Source: Campylobacterota bacterium (GTDB taxonomy: Bacteria; Bdellovibrionota; Bacteriovoracia; Bacteriovoracales; Bacteriovoracaceae). Taken from it: a stretch of DNA of 59,812 nt. The stretch lies in NCBI GenBank assembly GCA_003650125.1, contig QNFX01000010.1, positions 1 through 59,812 on the forward strand. The letters run 5' to 3'. The translations under genes were made by a program, and so were the position numbers. Under the pieces are notes generated by a model. It worked only from the letters and a program-made list of their open reading frames with translations, did no database searches and was not told the origin of the DNA. Each line of letters starts with the position of its first letter. Within the stretch, counting starts at the first letter, position 1. Of the stretch, positions 7,542-15,007 are shown one piece after another.

Positions 7542-8354
7542 TTAATTTTTAATAAAATCAAATATTTCTTTAGGAATATTCACCTCGGTGCACTTTTCAA
7601 TTGATGCAAATCCTGGCGAAAAATTGGCCTCACAAACCTTGAAATGATCTCCAGCAAAAAGCAGGTCCACACCAGCAACATCTAAATTTAAGATTTTAGA
7701 TGTTTTAATCGCGAGTTCTTTTATTTCATCAGTCAAGGGATAGGATTTAACACTCCCACCTAAGGAGAAATTAGCGCGAAAGTCTCCAGAGGGGCCCGTT
7801 CTTTCCACACAGGCCACAGGTCTTCCTCCTACCGTAAAAACCCGCAAATCCCTTCCCGCACTAGACTCAATAAACTCTTGAACTAGAATCTTCTCACCTC
7901 TTAATTTGGCCAACAGGTCTTTAAAATCTTGTTTATTTTCACAAAGAGAGACACCTTTCCCCTGGGCCCCAGATAAAGTCTTAACGACTACAGGAAAATT
8001 AATTTCAAGGGACGGTTCAAAAAGAGAGGTGTTAGGAACTGGAATATTATTTTCTGCTAAAACTTTCAAACTGAGAAATTTATCATTAACTATTTTTATA
8101 GATTGAGGTGAATTTATTAAACGCACACCTTTGTTTTTAAAATGATCCAAGATTTCAAGATCAAGCAGTGATGTATAGGGACCTGTTCTAGCAATTATAA
8201 AATCGGGATATGGCCCATTTAAATCTAGAGATTCTGAAACAACATAATCCAGGTCTATGCTGTTATTTTTAGCGTACTCTAAAAGACGATTGATTCCATG
8301 ACTTTGCGGTCTTGAAAATCCAGGCCTTTGTTTATATAAAATCCATCCTCGCAT
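7542..8354 (-). CDS. RimK-type ATP-grasp ligase
   Basis: A 270-residue cytoplasmic ATP-grasp enzyme of the RimK/glutathione synthetase-like group, forming amide bonds through acyl phosphates. The pre-ATP-grasp part (1-85) ends NSPQSIKIVNDKFLSL, where RimK proteins have the conserved Asn-x-x-x-x-x-x-x-x-Asp-Lys. VVKTLSGAQGKGVSL is the glycine-rich ATP loop, EKILVQEFI the adenine-binding strand, and DVAGVDLLF...VCEANFSPGF the metal-binding Asp/Glu/Asn residues. The substrate (ribosomal protein tail, peptide or other) cannot be told. No convincing Shine-Dalgarno is seen. Confidence 0.85.
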   Translation of the reverse strand: MRGWILYKQRPGFSRPQSHGINRLLEYAKNNSIDLDYVVSESLDLNGPYPDFIIARTGPYTSLLDLEILDHFKNKGVRLINSPQSIKIVNDKFLSLKVLAENNIPVPNTSLFEPSLEINFPVVVKTLSGAQGKGVSLCENKQDFKDLLAKLRGEKILVQEFIESSAGRDLRVFTVGGRPVACVERTGPSGDFRANFSLGGSVKSYPLTDEIKELAIKTSKILNLDVAGVDLLFAGDHFKVCEANFSPGFASIEKCTEVNIPKEIFDFIKN

Positions 8355-8410
8355 AACGGTCTACTTTTTGGTTAACTCGGTGTAATTTATTACACTTTTA
8401 GGGATATTTC

Positions 8411-8438
8411 TTGTCCCATTTTTCTATTGCTGTAAAAT
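8411..8438 (+). promoter_or_regulatory. Promoter directly upstream of the trypsin-like protease gene
   Basis: TTGTCC at 8411-8416, a 16-bp spacer and TAAAAT at 8433-8438. The ATG follows nine bases later without a ribosome binding site, so the message would be leaderless or have a leader of only 1-3 bases. Confidence 0.45.
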
Positions 8439-8447
8439 GATCCAACT

Positions 8448-9359
8448 ATGAAAAACCTAATTAAAATTAGCATATTAAGTCTTCTATTTCTAATGACTGC
8501 CTGTCAAATTGGGCCTAAGCAAAAGGCCCAGGTCATCTCTTCTAAGGTTATATATGGAGAGGATAATCGTATCGACACCTATAAACTCAATGGTGGTTTT
8601 TGGCATGAGAAGGTACGTGCTGTTGCTATGAAAGTTCGTCACAGAAGGATGAAAAAACAAAGTAACGGAATGATTCGACTAATTGGAGCACGTCTTAAAA
8701 AAAGTAAAATGATGTGTGATGATGAAAAATTTGTAGGCCAAAGACTTAATGCTGAATGTAGTGGTTTTTTAATTGGCGATGATTTACTAGCTACTGCAGG
8801 ACATTGTGTAAAAGATGAATTTGATTGCAAGAACTTTTCATGGGTCTTTGATTACGACCTAAAAGGCCCTGAGGATAAAAAATATCACATCATCCCAGAA
8901 AAGAATTTCTATAAATGTAAAAAAATAATATCCTCCGTATATAAGAAGCATAAAGACCTTGATTTTGCCATTATCCAACTTGATAAAAAAGTTACTGATA
9001 GAACTCCTCTGACCCTTCGAAAAAAAGATAAAATTAAAACCGGCACAAAGCTTACCATTATAGGTCATCCTAGTGGACTGCCTAAGAAATTTGCTAACGG
9101 TGCAGAAGTTATAAAAAACTCAAACAATATTTTTTTTAAAGCTAACCTTGACTCCTTTCAAATAAATTCTGGATCACCTGTTTTTAATGAAGAGACTGGT
9201 ATTGTAGAAGGAATTCTTGTAAGAGGTGACACTGATTATCATTGGGCATATCAAGATAAATGTAATCGGGTCAATACCATCAAATGGGATTGTAAAGAGA
9301 GAGATTGCCGTTTAGAAGACGTAACTCGAATTACAGCACTACCTAAATCACTTCTTTAA
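8448..9359 (+). CDS. Trypsin-like serine protease lipoprotein
   Basis: A 303-residue lipoprotein with lipobox LMTAC (lipidated Cys19), so it is anchored to a membrane. The chymotrypsin-fold triad is visible: His119 in LLATAGHCV, Asp172 in HKDLDFAIIQL and Ser243 in FQINSGSPVFN, as in V8/glutamyl endopeptidase-like proteases. Extra Cys pairs near 90-127 and in the last 40 residues probably form disulphides. The last segment continues past the usual protease end by about 45 residues (WDCKERDCRLEDV). Likely processes or degrades extracytoplasmic proteins; target unknown. Confidence 0.85.
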   Translation: MKNLIKISILSLLFLMTACQIGPKQKAQVISSKVIYGEDNRIDTYKLNGGFWHEKVRAVAMKVRHRRMKKQSNGMIRLIGARLKKSKMMCDDEKFVGQRLNAECSGFLIGDDLLATAGHCVKDEFDCKNFSWVFDYDLKGPEDKKYHIIPEKNFYKCKKIISSVYKKHKDLDFAIIQLDKKVTDRTPLTLRKKDKIKTGTKLTIIGHPSGLPKKFANGAEVIKNSNNIFFKANLDSFQINSGSPVFNEETGIVEGILVRGDTDYHWAYQDKCNRVNTIKWDCKERDCRLEDVTRITALPKSLL

Positions 9360-9518
9360 ATGAAAATTATTTATATCTTTTCATCCTAAATATTTTTAAT
9401 TTAGGTCATAATTAAAAGATCCACCTTTACTAACAAAACATTACCACCTATTTCAAACAAGGAGTAAAATAGAGATAAAGTATCTTTCAAATAATTAAAT
9501 AACGGTAAGGAGATCAAT

Positions 9519-10085
9519 ATGAAAATACTAATCGTTTGTTTATTTATGGGTTTGCTCTCCTCTGCTTATGCAGAAGATTTTGAAAAAGATGAGATGATCA
9601 AAACCCAGATCCAAAAAGAGCTCGATAGCTTCTACCATTTAAATTTTAAGGCCATTTTATGCCCGGTTGATGACGCTGGAAGCACAGCGATTCCTTCCAT
9701 ACCATATATACCTTATAAATTTGGAGGGGGTTACCACCATAGAAAACCAAAGTGTGATGGGGCAAAAGAGTTTGGAAAGTTCCACATCTTTGTTAAAGGT
9801 TTTTTCAACTTGCGTTTTAGCTATAAACTGAAGCTAAAAATCAATGGCACTGTCAACGCCGCTCATATCCACTGTAAAGTAGATGATGGTGATAGGCCTG
9901 TTGCTGCTACTTTAGATATTTATAATCTAAAGGGGATCATTAAACTTCCTGATAATGGCAATGCCTGTGGGTATGAATCCTTTCAAGACCTCTACCTGGC
10001 ACTTAAAATGGGTAAGGCCTATGTCGTAATTCATACAAATGAAAAACCAAGTGGACATTTAAAAGGAGATATAAGCTCTAAGTAA
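9519..10085 (+). CDS. Secreted CHRD-domain protein
   Basis: A 188-residue exported protein with signal peptide MKILIVCLFMGLLSSAYA. The C-terminal 100 residues match the CHRD pattern: LKLKINGTVNAAHIHC, then KLPDN, and KMGKAYVVIHTNEKPSGHLKGDI, the conserved Tyr-Val-x-x-His-Thr-x-x-x-Pro-x-Gly-x-x-x-Gly ending. CHRD domains are found in secreted bacterial proteins and in animal chordin; their molecular role in bacteria is not settled. Strong ribosome binding site TAAGGAG, and an intrinsic terminator 12 bp after the stop, make it a single-gene unit. Confidence 0.8.
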   Translation: MKILIVCLFMGLLSSAYAEDFEKDEMIKTQIQKELDSFYHLNFKAILCPVDDAGSTAIPSIPYIPYKFGGGYHHRKPKCDGAKEFGKFHIFVKGFFNLRFSYKLKLKINGTVNAAHIHCKVDDGDRPVAATLDIYNLKGIIKLPDNGNACGYESFQDLYLALKMGKAYVVIHTNEKPSGHLKGDISSK

Positions 10086-10096
10086 ATAGTATATAC

Positions 10097-10127
10097 ACCG
10101 GGGGGCGGGGATCTCCCCGGTTTTTTT
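10097..10127 (+). terminator. Rho-independent terminator after the CHRD gene
   Basis: Stem ACCGGGG (10097-10103) pairs with CCCCGGT (10115-10121), followed by a run of T to 10127. An alternative inner stem GGGGA/TCCCC is also possible. Confidence 0.85.
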
Positions 10128-10135
10128 GAGATCCC

Positions 10136-11242
10136 TTATCCGTCCATAATAAATTTTTTAATCTCTTCTTTTTGATTTCGAGCATCTTTTTTACCCAATT
10201 CTATTAATCTTTGAGTGAAAGAAGGCTCAAAAAGAATATAACTGACGAGATCGGAAACTTCTTCATTACTACCTAGGCGATTTACTAAAAACTTGATGAA
10301 TTTTTTTAGATGTTTCTCTTCTTCTTTGGCAATTTGCCCAATATTCTCTGAAGGATTTATGACGAAGGCCTCTATTTTTTTAAAACTTTCTTCGGTACTT
10401 CCCACTAGTTGATTAACTCTTTCAAGTCTTTCGAGGTCATAATCAATGGAATCTAGAAATATACTGTCCATCAAAACAGACATGATCTTTCCTAGTGTCG
10501 GAAGGGTTTTAGATGGCCGAGCCGAATTCTTATTCGTAACCCCTATCACAAATAATTTTTCTGCCCCTAGATGAATGGCCGGACTTAATGGGGATAAGTT
10601 TCGGAGAGAACCATCCCCATAAAATTGCTTATTTAATCCCTCAGAGGGAAACAGAAGAGGGATCGCTGATGAGGCCATCACATGAGAAATCCCAAGCTTT
10701 GAACGAACTCCAATTCTTTGATGTCGGTCCCAGGGCATAAATTGTTTGCACCCTTGAAAAAAGGTTGTGGAGTGTCCTGTTTCATAAGAAAGAGCAGTGA
10801 TTCCCATACCTAAAAAATATTCTTCTTGGATCCTTTGCTGAATTTTTTTAAAATCAGCATTTCTTTTAAGAAATTTTCTAAGAGGTCTAGTGTTAAAAAG
10901 TGCTAGATTTACACCTTGATTATCTATCCCACCAGTTGTGAGGACAAAGAGCCATTTAAACATATTTTTAAAAATAGAGGGGGCATCTGTTTTATAAATA
11001 TTTTCACAATGGATAGTGGCCCAAAGATTCTCAAGACTCGCAAAAGACTTGCGATAATCTTCTTCTATCGATGAGGCCAGACAGGCAGCATTGATAGCAC
11101 CGGCAGACATTCCCGTAATTATGGGGAAAGGAAACTTCATCCCCTCCTCATGCGCAATTTCTGCCACGGCAGAGAGGACTCCAGCTTGGTAAGCTCCACG
11201 AGCTCCACCACCAGTTAAAACAAGACCTAGTTTTTTATTCAT
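10136..11242 (-). CDS. Patatin-like phospholipase
   Basis: A 368-residue patatin-family lipid acyl hydrolase. The oxyanion loop GGGARGAYQAG starts at residue 11, the nucleophile elbow is GMSAG (Ser46), and the catalytic aspartate lies in FYGDGSLRN (Asp210), giving the Ser-Asp dyad. No signal peptide is present, as for many bacterial patatins that are cytoplasmic or exported by other routes. The last 110 residues form a helical extension (RVNQLVGSTEESFKKIEAF). In predatory bacteria such enzymes could act on host or prey lipids; that is inference only. Confidence 0.9.
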   Translation of the reverse strand: MNKKLGLVLTGGGARGAYQAGVLSAVAEIAHEEGMKFPFPIITGMSAGAINAACLASSIEEDYRKSFASLENLWATIHCENIYKTDAPSIFKNMFKWLFVLTTGGIDNQGVNLALFNTRPLRKFLKRNADFKKIQQRIQEEYFLGMGITALSYETGHSTTFFQGCKQFMPWDRHQRIGVRSKLGISHVMASSAIPLLFPSEGLNKQFYGDGSLRNLSPLSPAIHLGAEKLFVIGVTNKNSARPSKTLPTLGKIMSVLMDSIFLDSIDYDLERLERVNQLVGSTEESFKKIEAFVINPSENIGQIAKEEEKHLKKFIKFLVNRLGSNEEVSDLVSYILFEPSFTQRLIELGKKDARNQKEEIKKFIMDG

Positions 11243-11285
11243 AGGAGCTTATTTTTTCAGGTTTTTATTTTTTTTAAAAGAGGGA

Positions 11286-11371
11286 AAGTGATGGTGCCTG
11301 GGACTGGACTTGAACCAGCACAGCTCGCGCCACACGCCCCTCAAGCGTGCGTGTCTACCAATTTCACCACC
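11286..11371. repeat. Left copy of an 86-bp perfect direct repeat containing tRNA-Leu
   Basis: The 86 bases are identical to 12777-12862. The repeat begins six bases beyond the tRNA 3' end and stops within the acceptor stem at its 5' end. After two substituted bases, identity resumes for about six more bases. The offset between copies is 1,491 bp. Confidence 0.9.
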
Positions 11372-11376
11372 GGGGC
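11292..11376 (-). tRNA. tRNA-Leu (GAG), copy with a damaged acceptor stem
   Basis: The anticodon arm CACGC-TTGAGGG-GCGTG gives anticodon GAG. The long variable arm, the T arm with loop TTCAAGT and an encoded CCA are all present and identical to the second copy. The acceptor 5' strand reads GCCCCGG, while the 3' strand reads CCCAGGC. Positions 4-69 (C-A) and 5-68 (C-C) therefore cannot pair. This copy may be a decaying pseudo-tRNA even though detection programs may still call it. Confidence 0.6.
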
Positions 11377-11510
11377 ATGGTGCCCCTAAAATCAAAAGCA
11401 TATATTTCTGTTACTTAGAAATTCTATTCCAAAACAGGAGTTGGATGCTGAATTTATAAAGATCCTTACCTAATAATTTCGGCCAGATATATGCTGGAAA
11501 AACCTCATGC

Positions 11511-11539
11511 TTGAAAGTATACACTTTAAAGGTTATACT
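11511..11539 (+). promoter_or_regulatory. Near-consensus promoter of the DUF4143 ATPase gene
   Basis: TTGAAA at 11511-11516, a 17-bp spacer and TATACT at 11534-11539. The predicted start coincides with the ATG at 11546, so the mRNA would be leaderless. This argues against the in-frame ATG at 11507, which would lie upstream of the promoter. Confidence 0.65.
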
Positions 11540-11545
11540 TTGATT

Positions 11546-12769
11546 ATGTATGCTAAAAGAAAAAATATTGTAAATTCAGTAGGTTACTTATTAAAAAGCT
11601 TTCCATCAGTGGTCCTTTTAGGCGCTAGACAGGTTGGGAAATCGACTTTACTGAGAAGATGCCTACCAGAGGCAGATTATTTTGACTTAGAAGTTGAATC
11701 TGATTGGAACCGGGTTTCAAGTGATCCTCACCTTCTTTTCAATGAATTAAAAGGCCCCTTTGTATTCGACGAGGCCCAGTTATCTCCCAAACTGTTTAAG
11801 GCCCTGCGGGTTGAAATTGATAAAGACCGAAAAACTAATGGCCGCTTTTTATTAAGTGGTTCCAGCTCACCAGAGCTTTTAAAAAATATAACTGAAACCC
11901 TTGCAGGCCGCTGTGCTATTTTAGAAATAGGAACTTTTGATTGGAGTGAATCCGGTCAAAAGGAACAATCAAAATTTTTTGAAAACTTGGCAAGCATTGA
12001 TGACTTATTAAAACTTAAACCAATTCACACCCATTCTGAGTTATTAGATTATTGCCTATATGGCGGATATCCTGACCCATTTTTAAAAAGATCTGACAAA
12101 AACTACTACGATATTTGGTATAAAGATTATATTAAGAGCTATGTTGAAAGAGATATTAGAGCATTATTTCCAACACTTAATTTAGATGCTTATAAGCGCT
12201 TTATCAAAATGATGGCCACAGCTACAGGAGAAATAATTAATGCTTCAAATTTTGCCAGGTCACTTGATGTTTCACAACCTACAGTAAAAAAGTATTTAGA
12301 AATTATTGAGGGAACCTTTTTGTGGAGGAAATTAGCCCCATACGATAAAGTGCTAAAAAAACGTGTTGTGAAGATGCCGAGAGGCCATTTACGTGACACA
12401 GGACTCACAAATTACTTCTTAAACATTTACTCCACCTCAGACCTTAAGGCCCATCACCTCTTTGGAAGAATTTGGGAAGGGTTTATAACAGAGCAAATAT
12501 TAAAAAATCTCGAAAATAGTTTGATTCGACATAAAGCATATTTTTATAGAACCAACAATCAAGCTGAAATTGACCTGATTTTAGAAGGTCGTTTCGGCAT
12601 TATTCCCATTGAAATAAAATCCGGAAGTACTACCTCCAAGGGGCAACTTAAAACGCTTTCAAATTTCATAAAAGAAAATAAATGTCCATTTGGGATTGTA
12701 ATTAATAATGGCACGGAGATATTTAAGATTTCGGATTCGATCATTCAAATTCCGGCAATTTTTATCTGA
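11546..12769 (+). CDS. AAA_14/DUF4143 ATPase with PD-(D/E)xK-like C-terminal domain
   Basis: A 407-residue member of the widespread, often multicopy and laterally moving 'ATP-binding protein, DUF4143' family, whose cellular role is unknown. Walker A is GARQVGKST (26-34), Walker B FVFDEAQ (72-78), and RFLLSGSSSPELL is the sensor-like segment. A winged-helix-like stretch ITNASNFARSL-type (sequence IINASNFARSLDVSQPTVKKYL) follows. The C-terminal part has Glu341, Asp343 and the Glu-x-Lys at 356-358 (IPIEIKSG), the layout of a restriction-endonuclease-fold active site. I chose the ATG at 11546 because the promoter ends just before it and family members begin at this point. An alternative ATG lies 39 bases upstream. 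Confidence 0.85.
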   Translation: MYAKRKNIVNSVGYLLKSFPSVVLLGARQVGKSTLLRRCLPEADYFDLEVESDWNRVSSDPHLLFNELKGPFVFDEAQLSPKLFKALRVEIDKDRKTNGRFLLSGSSSPELLKNITETLAGRCAILEIGTFDWSESGQKEQSKFFENLASIDDLLKLKPIHTHSELLDYCLYGGYPDPFLKRSDKNYYDIWYKDYIKSYVERDIRALFPTLNLDAYKRFIKMMATATGEIINASNFARSLDVSQPTVKKYLEIIEGTFLWRKLAPYDKVLKKRVVKMPRGHLRDTGLTNYFLNIYSTSDLKAHHLFGRIWEGFITEQILKNLENSLIRHKAYFYRTNNQAEIDLILEGRFGIIPIEIKSGSTTSKGQLKTLSNFIKENKCPFGIVINNGTEIFKISDSIIQIPAIFI

Positions 12770-12776
12770 CTATATT

Positions 12777-12862
12777 AAGTGATGGTGCCTGGGACTGGAC
12801 TTGAACCAGCACAGCTCGCGCCACACGCCCCTCAAGCGTGCGTGTCTACCAATTTCACCACC
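12777..12862. repeat. Right copy of the 86-bp perfect direct repeat containing tRNA-Leu
   Basis: Identical to 11286-11371, in the same orientation. It starts 7 bp after the stop codon of the ATPase gene, so the gene runs almost up to the tRNA 3' end. Confidence 0.9.
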
Positions 12863-12867
12863 CAGGC
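12783..12867 (-). tRNA. tRNA-Leu (GAG), intact copy
   Basis: An 85-base class II tRNA with encoded CCA. The acceptor stem GCCTGGG/CCCAGGC pairs fully. The D stem is GTG/CAC, the anticodon stem CACGC/GCGTG with loop TTGAGGG (anticodon GAG, reading CUC and CUU), the variable arm is extended, and the T arm is GCTGG/CCAGT with loop TTCAAGT. It is transcribed opposite to the ATPase gene that ends next to it. Confidence 0.93.
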
Positions 12868-12909
12868 ATGGGTGATAAAATAGCGGTATTTGAATGAGAT
12901 GACAACTTC

Positions 12910-13119
12910 TTAGGGGAGAAAATTGTCAATCTCGTCCAAGTAAAATTTTATTCTCTCTTGCGTGATATCTAGTATTTCCAGCTGCCTACGCACTTGTTCA
13001 ATCTTTTTCTCAACTTGATCAAATTTTTGAATTGCCTCTTTTGTTAATTCTTTTTCAATCTCGCTTTCCAGCGGATAGTTTTTTGAGGCCGGAAATGTCA
13101 CTAGGTTTAAATCTTTCAT
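12910..13119 (-). CDS. Small coiled-coil protein of unknown function
   Basis: A 69-residue protein beginning MKDLNLVTFPASKNYP. The second half (about 20-66) is a charged heptad-like helix (KEAIQKFDQVEKKIEQVRRQ) ending in FLP. No family recognised. An ATG four codons upstream in frame is less likely because the ribosome binding site GGAGAT (13124-13129) overlaps it and sits 4-5 bases before the chosen ATG. It lies just upstream of the intact tRNA-Leu on the same strand and might share its transcript. Confidence 0.6.
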   Translation of the reverse strand: MKDLNLVTFPASKNYPLESEIEKELTKEAIQKFDQVEKKIEQVRRQLEILDITQERIKFYLDEIDNFLP

Positions 13120-13291
13120 TTTTATCTCCATAATTACTTATATAGATGCAATTTGCCTGCCAACTTTAAGTATCTAAAATCTTGTAATATTGGGTGGTTA
13201 AGTGACTAATTATTGGGCAACTTTGAATACTTTTTTTACACCTAAAAGAATTTAGGCATTTTATATATAATTAGATCTTAGGGAGGATCAT

Positions 13292-13489
13292 ATGTCTGAT
13301 AAAAAGGTTAATTGTCTCAAATGCAAACACTACTTCACCAGCTGGGACCCCGAAAGGCCTCGTGGCTGCCGATTATATAACTTTAAATCCAAGGATCACC
13401 CTAGTGTGGCAGTAATCCGAGAAACTGGTGAGAAATGTCTATCTTATGAGGAAAAATTTCATCCTAAATTGAATCCTGAAGAATCATGA
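13292..13489 (+). CDS. Small conserved cysteine-rich (zinc-ribbon-like) protein
   Basis: A 65-residue protein with CLKCKHYFTSWDPERPRGCRLYNF and a later EKCLSYEEK, giving a C-x2-C-x16-C...C set likely to bind one metal ion. Small proteins of this pattern (CKHYxxTWDPxxPxGC) occur in many proteobacteria and are sometimes labelled uracil-DNA glycosylase without any resemblance to that enzyme's fold. Function unknown. TAGGGAGG five bases before the ATG gives a strong start. Its 3' end overlaps the 3' end of mnmA by 26 bp on the other strand. Confidence 0.75.
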   Translation: MSDKKVNCLKCKHYFTSWDPERPRGCRLYNFKSKDHPSVAVIRETGEKCLSYEEKFHPKLNPEES

Positions 13490-14585
13490 GCTCTTTATTC
13501 ATTTGAAAATAACTAGCGCCTATCGTGGTTATCTTAGCACCACCTAAACAGATATTTCCCTTATAAAATACAATTGATTGCCCAGGAGTAATCGCTCTTT
13601 GAGGGGTATCAAAGGTTACCAGCATTTCTCCATTTTCTATTTTTTCTATAGTACACAGTTGATCTTTTTGACGATAACGGATTTTGGCCTGACAGGTAAA
13701 AGGTAACTCTATTTCTTGATCTGGTGAAATCCATGTGATCTCTAAGGCCTTTAAAGAGTCAGCGTATAGTGCTGGATGATCAGCTCCTCTTTCAACTGTT
13801 ACCGTATTTTGATCTATATTTTTAGCTACCACGTACCAGCGCTCTCCCGGCCCCCCCAGACCTAGGCCTCGTCTTTGTCCAAGAGTATAAAAAACTGCAC
13901 CAGAGTGAGTTCCCTGAACCTCTCCTTGGAGATTTACAAAGTTACCAGGTCTCGTCTTAAGATATTGTTGAAGAAAGGGTTTGAAATTTCTCTCTCCAAT
14001 AAAGCAGATCCCCGTGGAATCTTTTTTATGCTTGGTTTTAAGATTATATTTTTCCGCTAGCTCACGAACCTGGGTTTTAGGTAAATCCCCTATAGGAAAC
14101 AAGACCTTTTCTAGAACGTCTGATTTAATAGCGTGGAGAAAATAGGTTTGATCTTTATTGGAATCCTCCCCTTTAACCAGTTTAGAATTATTATTTTGAC
14201 AGTAGTGTCCTGTGGCCACAAAGTCAGCACCAAGGGTAAGTGCTTTTTTGAAAAAGACATCAAATTTAATCTCACGGTTGCAGAGAATATCTGGATTTGG
14301 GGTGAGACCTTTTCCAAAGTCTTTCAGGAAGTCATCAAAAACTCTTTCCTTATACTCTTTAACAAAGTTTACGCTGTAGTAGGGAATATCGATTTTGTCA
14401 CAGACCGCCTTAACGTCTTCATACTCTTTAGAGGCCTGGCAATTGCCAGCTTCATCCAGCTCTTCCCAGTTCTTCATAAAAAGGCCGATGACGTTAGCAC
14501 CTTGTTTTTTCAAAAGTACTGCACAAACGGAAGAATCAACTCCTCCAGACATGCCAAGCACTACAGTTTTTCCCTTTAAATCCAT
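13464..14585 (-). CDS. mnmA: tRNA-specific 2-thiouridylase MnmA
   Basis: MnmA activates U34 of tRNA-Lys, tRNA-Glu and tRNA-Gln with ATP and transfers sulphur to give 2-thiouridine. All hallmarks are present in the 373 residues: the PP-loop SGGVDS (13-18), catalytic Cys102 in ILCNREIKF, and the second Cys194 in STGICFIGER, plus the YTLGQRRGLGLGG segment. Length is standard. A divergent paralogue follows the same strand two genes upstream, so this copy is most likely the functional enzyme. Confidence 0.95.
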   Translation of the reverse strand: MDLKGKTVVLGMSGGVDSSVCAVLLKKQGANVIGLFMKNWEELDEAGNCQASKEYEDVKAVCDKIDIPYYSVNFVKEYKERVFDDFLKDFGKGLTPNPDILCNREIKFDVFFKKALTLGADFVATGHYCQNNNSKLVKGEDSNKDQTYFLHAIKSDVLEKVLFPIGDLPKTQVRELAEKYNLKTKHKKDSTGICFIGERNFKPFLQQYLKTRPGNFVNLQGEVQGTHSGAVFYTLGQRRGLGLGGPGERWYVVAKNIDQNTVTVERGADHPALYADSLKALEITWISPDQEIELPFTCQAKIRYRQKDQLCTIEKIENGEMLVTFDTPQRAITPGQSIVFYKGNICLGGAKITTIGASYFQMNKELMILQDSI

Positions 14586-14615
14586 GGAGAATTTCTAGCA
14601 CAATTGCTAGGTAAA

Positions 14616-14999
14616 TCAAGCAGATGTGGCCATTTCTTCAACGAATACAGGTAACAGTTTGGCCAAATGAGGGAAAAATACCGGAGGACACTTCACTAAT
14701 TTCAGCTTTTTACCCCGCTTTATATTTTCCAGAGTAAAAGTGAAAGAATCTTCAACTTTCTCCCAGCCCAAGACATAATCAGATCTTTTGTGTCCATGGT
14801 TCCCAAGTTCAGGGTCAGAGTTATCCCCCATTTTTTGAGATAATTCACTAAGAGGTATTTTAAAATCCTTTTCAACTTGGGCCTTTAACAGTTCACCTTC
14901 GTAGTAGATAATTTCGCGGTAATCTTTTTGTCCAGAGAGATTGCTTTTAAAGCTCCCTTCTATTTTTTTGACTTGTTCTTTTAATTGATCAAATTCCAT
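14616..14999 (-). CDS. Hypothetical protein between the two mnmA-like genes
   Basis: A 127-residue cytoplasmic protein beginning MEFDQLKEQVKKIEGSF, mixed alpha/beta, without signal peptide, cysteine motif (one Cys only, in LVKCPPVFFPHL) or membrane helix. No family recognised. It starts 8 bp after the stop of the mnmA-like gene and ends 30 bp before mnmA on the same strand. All three are therefore probably one transcript, and a link to tRNA modification is conceivable but unsupported by sequence. Confidence 0.65.
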   Translation of the reverse strand: MEFDQLKEQVKKIEGSFKSNLSGQKDYREIIYYEGELLKAQVEKDFKIPLSELSQKMGDNSDPELGNHGHKRSDYVLGWEKVEDSFTFTLENIKRGKKLKLVKCPPVFFPHLAKLLPVFVEEMATSA

Positions 15000-15007
15000 A
15001 AAAATTC

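Larger units (their letters stand above)
11286..12776. mobile_element. Possible tRNA-bounded module carrying one DUF4143 ATPase gene
   Basis: One repeat unit of 1,491 bp consists of a tRNA-Leu copy, about 170 bp of spacer with a promoter and the ATPase gene. The gene ends 13 bp before the 3' end of the second tRNA copy. Duplicated tRNA sequence around a single cargo gene is what site-specific insertion at a tRNA leaves behind, but no integrase, transposase or terminal inverted repeat is present. Tandem duplication of a tRNA followed by gene capture is an equally possible explanation. Confidence 0.4.

Noticed and set aside
9385-9405. CCTAAAT/ATTTAGG hairpin as terminator of the trypsin-like protease gene
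   Set aside because: The stem is AT-rich and no U-run follows. It could be an operator, but nothing supports that.
11507-11545. Upstream ATG as start of the DUF4143 ATPase
   Set aside because: It precedes the promoter's -10 box and adds 13 residues absent from the usual family start.
13292-13489. Label 'uracil-DNA glycosylase' for the small Cys-rich protein
   Set aside because: At 65 residues it lacks any glycosylase motif; the label seems to be a propagated annotation error.
14133-14579. 148-residue plus-strand frame inside mnmA
   Set aside because: mnmA on the minus strand is complete with all catalytic residues, so this is a shadow.
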